64,000 nucleotides of DNA from Accumulibacter sp. (GTDB taxonomy: Bacteria > Pseudomonadota > Gammaproteobacteria > Burkholderiales > Rhodocyclaceae): assembly GCF_029255125.1 (NCBI RefSeq), contig NZ_JAPUVR010000076.1, positions 1 to 64,000 of the forward strand, read 5' to 3'. Position numbers and translations under genes: made by a program. The notes beneath the pieces were generated by a model. That model made no database searches. It was given only the letters and a program-made list of their open reading frames with translations, and had not been told where the DNA came from. Below, piece after piece: positions 61,621 through 64,000 of this stretch (the stretch's first letter is position 1; each line of letters opens with the position of its first letter).

Positions 61621-62823
61621 TCAGAAGGTAATCGCCGATTTCTCGGCCACGGTATGCATGTCCTTGTCACCACGCCCGGACAGGTTGACTAGAAGAATGT
61701 CGTCCTTGGCCAGCGTCGGCGCGAGCCGGGCCGCGTAAGCCAGCGCGTGACTCGATTCGAGCGCAGGGATGATTCCCTCCATGTGGCAGAGATCGTGAAA
61801 GGCCTGCAGCGCCTCGGCGTCGCTGATCGTGACGTACTCTGCCCGGCCGCTATCTTTCAGCCACGCGTGTTCGGGGCCAACGCCCGGATAGTCGAGCCCG
61901 GCCGAGATCGAGTGGGTCGCGATGATCTGGCCATTTTCGTCCTGCAGGAGGTAGGTGCGGTTGCCATGCAGCACTCCGGGCCGGCCGGCCGTCAGCGAAG
62001 CCGCGTGGCGCCCAGTGGACATGCCGTCACCGGCCGCCTCGACGCCGATCAGGCGAACGCCGGCCACCGGGATGTACGGGTGGAAGATGCCCATCGCGTT
62101 CGATCCGCCGCCGACGCAGGCAATCACTGCGCTCGGCTGGCGGCCGCATTGCTCCTGCATCTGGGCGATCGATTCGCGCCCGATCACCGATTGAAAGTCG
62201 CGCACCATCATCGGATAGGGGTGCGGGCCGGCAACCGTGCCAATGATGTAGAACGTATCGGAAACGTTCGTCACCCAGTCGCGCATCGCCTCATTCAAGG
62301 CATCCTTGAGCGTCTGTGAACCGCTGTTCACCGGAACCACATCGGCGCCCAGCAACTTCATGCGGTATACGTTGGCGGCTTGCCGCCGCATGTCCTCCGA
62401 CCCCATGTAAACGACGCACTGCATGCCGTAGCGCGCGGCGACTGTCGCCGTCGCAACACCGTGCTGGCCGGCACCGGTCTCGGCAATGACGCGCCGCTTG
62501 CGCATGCGGCGGGCCAGCAGCGCCTGCCCGATGCAGTTGTTTATCTTGTGTGCGCCGGTGTGGTTCAGGTCTTCGCGCTTCAGGAAAATCTGCCCGCCAG
62601 CGAGCGCGTCCGACCAACGCCGAGCGTGATACAGCGGGCTGGGCCGGCCGACGTAGTGCCTCAGGTCGCTTTCAAACTCGGCCATGAACTGCGCATCGTG
62701 CATGGCGGCCGCATAGGCCTCGCGCAGATCTTCGAGCGCCGGAATCAGGGTTTCGGCCACGAAGACACCTCCGTAGTGGCCGAAATGGCCTTTTGCATCA
62801 GGTAGATCGTACTCGGAAACCAC
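61621..62823 (-). CDS. trpB: Tryptophan synthase beta subunit
   Basis: 400 residues. The PLP lysine is in [20 protein letters not shown] (phosphate cup) and [10 protein letters not shown] are intact. It condenses indole with serine. A GTG start at 62823 ([15 protein letters not shown]) with AAGGAG ten bases upstream is chosen; the open frame continuing to 63306 overlaps trpF and is unlike TrpB. Confidence 0.96.
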   Translation of the reverse strand: MVSEYDLPDAKGHFGHYGGVFVAETLIPALEDLREAYAAAMHDAQFMAEFESDLRHYVGRPSPLYHARRWSDALAGGQIFLKREDLNHTGAHKINNCIGQALLARRMRKRRVIAETGAGQHGVATATVAARYGMQCVVYMGSEDMRRQAANVYRMKLLGADVVPVNSGSQTLKDALNEAMRDWVTNVSDTFYIIGTVAGPHPYPMMVRDFQSVIGRESIAQMQEQCGRQPSAVIACVGGGSNAMGIFHPYIPVAGVRLIGVEAAGDGMSTGRHAASLTAGRPGVLHGNRTYLLQDENGQIIATHSISAGLDYPGVGPEHAWLKDSGRAEYVTISDAEALQAFHDLCHMEGIIPALESSHALAYAARLAPTLAKDDILLVNLSGRGDKDMHTVAEKSAITF

Positions 62824-62948
62824 TATCCACAAACTCCTTGCCGGGGGCCACGAGCTAACGCCCGTGCGGCCCGCCGTCGACTGAACACTGAGCGGCGATG
62901 GACTGCCCGAGCGCCGGCCCGGCCGTTCCGACGGGTAGCGCAGGCCGC

Positions 62949-63578
62949 CTACTCGCCGCGTTGGTCGGCTGCCCGCACGGCCTTGACGAAAGCGCGGATC
63001 TTCTTCGCATCCTTGATTCCCTTGTCGGCCTCGACGCCAGAGGAAACGTCGACGGCCGCCGGCTTGAGGCGGCGCACGGCGTCGCCGACATTGCCGGCAT
63101 CCAGTCCCCCGGAGAGAATCAGCGGCTTGCCCAGCGTCGGCGGCACCAGAGACCAGTCGAAGACCTTGCCGCCGCCGCCGTAACCCTCCATGAAGGCATC
63201 GAGAAGAAGCGCCTGCGCCGAGGGAAAGCCCGCCGCGTATTGTAGCAAATCCATGCCCGCCCGCACGCGCGCCGCCTTGACGTAGGGGCGATCGAACTGT
63301 CGGCAATACGCTTCATCCTCGTCGCCGTGCATTTGCAGCAAATGGATAGGGACTGCGGCGAGCGTCGCGCGCACCTGAGGCGGGTCGGCATTGACGAATA
63401 GTCCAACGATCGTCACCAGCGGCGGCACGCGACTGGCCAGGGACGCCGCCGTCGCCAGATCGACGTAACGCGGGCTAGGCGGGTAAAAGACCAGGCCCAA
63501 TGCATCGACGCCCGCGTCGACGGCCTCCTGCAGATCACTGGCACGCGTCAGACCACAGATCTTGATTCGCGTCTTCAT
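62949..63578 (-). CDS. trpF: Phosphoribosylanthranilate isomerase
   Basis: 209 residues. KICGLTR carries the catalytic Cys; the acid is in LLDAFMEG, and [11 protein letters not shown] forms the phosphate site. Performs the Amadori rearrangement of tryptophan synthesis. Its ATG overlaps the truA stop by 4 nt; trpB follows after 125 nt. Confidence 0.97.
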   Translation of the reverse strand: MKTRIKICGLTRASDLQEAVDAGVDALGLVFYPPSPRYVDLATAASLASRVPPLVTIVGLFVNADPPQVRATLAAVPIHLLQMHGDEDEAYCRQFDRPYVKAARVRAGMDLLQYAAGFPSAQALLLDAFMEGYGGGGKVFDWSLVPPTLGKPLILSGGLDAGNVGDAVRRLKPAAVDVSSGVEADKGIKDAKKIRAFVKAVRAADQRGE

Positions 63579-64000
63579 CTTTCAAACGGATCGGTGATGG
63601 CGCGCGCGTTCACCGCAAGAGGCAGCAGCGGAATATCGTCGGCCACCGGCAGGCCCCAACGCGCCGGATAGTGGACGGCCACGAGATAAAGCCCATCGGC
63701 CGTAAAGGTTGGCGCAGCCAAGCGGCGGTCGCGGCTGGCCAGCAGGCTGCTGATCCAGTCGGGTGCTTGCTTGCCCTGGCCGACATGCACCAGACTGCCG
63801 ACCAGATTGCGCACCATATGGTGGAGAAAAGCCGAGGCAATGAAATCGAAGACGAGCAGATCGCCGTTTCTCTCGACGCGCGCCTGGTACATGAACTTCA
63901 CCGGCGACACGGCCTGGCACTCGGCGGCGCGAAAAGCTGAGAAGTCGTGTTCGCCAAGGAGCAAACCGGCGGCCGCCTGCATCGCGTGCACGTCCAGAGG
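63575..64000 (-). CDS. truA: tRNA pseudouridine synthase TruA, C-terminal part
   Basis: Cut by the window end; about 142 C-terminal residues are visible, reading PLDVHAMQ at the edge. [14 protein letters not shown] and [20 protein letters not shown] are typical of TruA, which makes pseudouridine at tRNA positions 38-40. The catalytic Asp lies in the missing N-terminal part. Just upstream of trpF, a common pairing. Confidence 0.94.
   Translation of the reverse strand, partial: PLDVHAMQAAAGLLLGEHDFSAFRAAECQAVSPVKFMYQARVERNGDLLVFDFIASAFLHHMVRNLVGSLVHVGQGKQAPDWISSLLASRDRRLAAPTFTADGLYLVAVHYPARWGLPVADDIPLLPLAVNARAITDPFER

Noticed and set aside
62824-63306. Long N-terminal extension of trpB
   Set aside because: It overlaps trpF in another frame and does not resemble TrpB; the GTG at 62823 gives the family length.

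Overview
The window looks like chromosomal core from a GC-rich betaproteobacterium. The supporting blocks are argC next to rpsI-rplM, recA-recX, lptB-rpoN-hpf-ptsN-hprK, and truA-trpF-trpB-trpA-accD-folC-SPOR-cvpA-purF-metZ. A class I type polyphosphate kinase 2, a fused B12-dependent isobutyryl-CoA mutase (IcmF) and several c-di-GMP proteins fit a Rhodocyclales member, for example the Accumulibacter/Dechloromonas neighbourhood. This placement is inference from gene content; no phylogeny was computed.

Layout. 1-8.8 kb: a 3' gene remnant that may be transposase, a GH13 glycosidase, a DUF3299 protein, erpA, argC, rpsI-rplM with a good sigma-70 promoter, an ArsR regulator, enolase with an extended N terminus, and a caspase-like protease. 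9-12 kb: an orphan periplasmic binding protein overlapping a membrane diguanylate cyclase. 12-20.6 kb: recA-recX-lptB-rpoN-hpf-ptsN-hprK, a UbiH-type hydroxylase, dsbC and an OmpA-like lipoprotein. 20.6-30.3 kb: an MFS transporter, a chemoreceptor with a C-terminal hemerythrin domain, icmF with a divergent AraC-type regulator, and a FeeM-like acyltransferase fused to PilZ. 30.6-40.9 kb: an RND pump and its adaptor, a thioredoxin, dnaE, rpoH under a perfect CIRCE operator, and a lytic transglycosylase.

41-49.5 kb: an AMACR-type racemase, a PP2C phosphatase, a lipoprotein, a DUF2062 protein, a second orphan binding protein paired with a hybrid histidine kinase, coaBC and dut. 49.5-54.4 kb: ppk2, tcdA, a soluble diguanylate cyclase, an atypical tRNA-Thr and a small membrane protein. 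54.4-64 kb: the metZ-to-truA biosynthetic block on the minus strand, with truA cut by the window end.

Themes. c-di-GMP signalling recurs: two cyclases with intact active and inhibitory sites, and one PilZ effector. Two separate loci place an orphan periplasmic binding protein directly upstream of a membrane signal transducer, which suggests ligand-loaded co-receptors. Stress control is visible as CIRCE over rpoH. I saw no CRISPR array, rRNA, prophage or complete insertion sequence. The most unusual items are the FeeM-PilZ fusion, the two binding-protein/sensor pairs and the degenerate D-arm of the tRNA-Thr.
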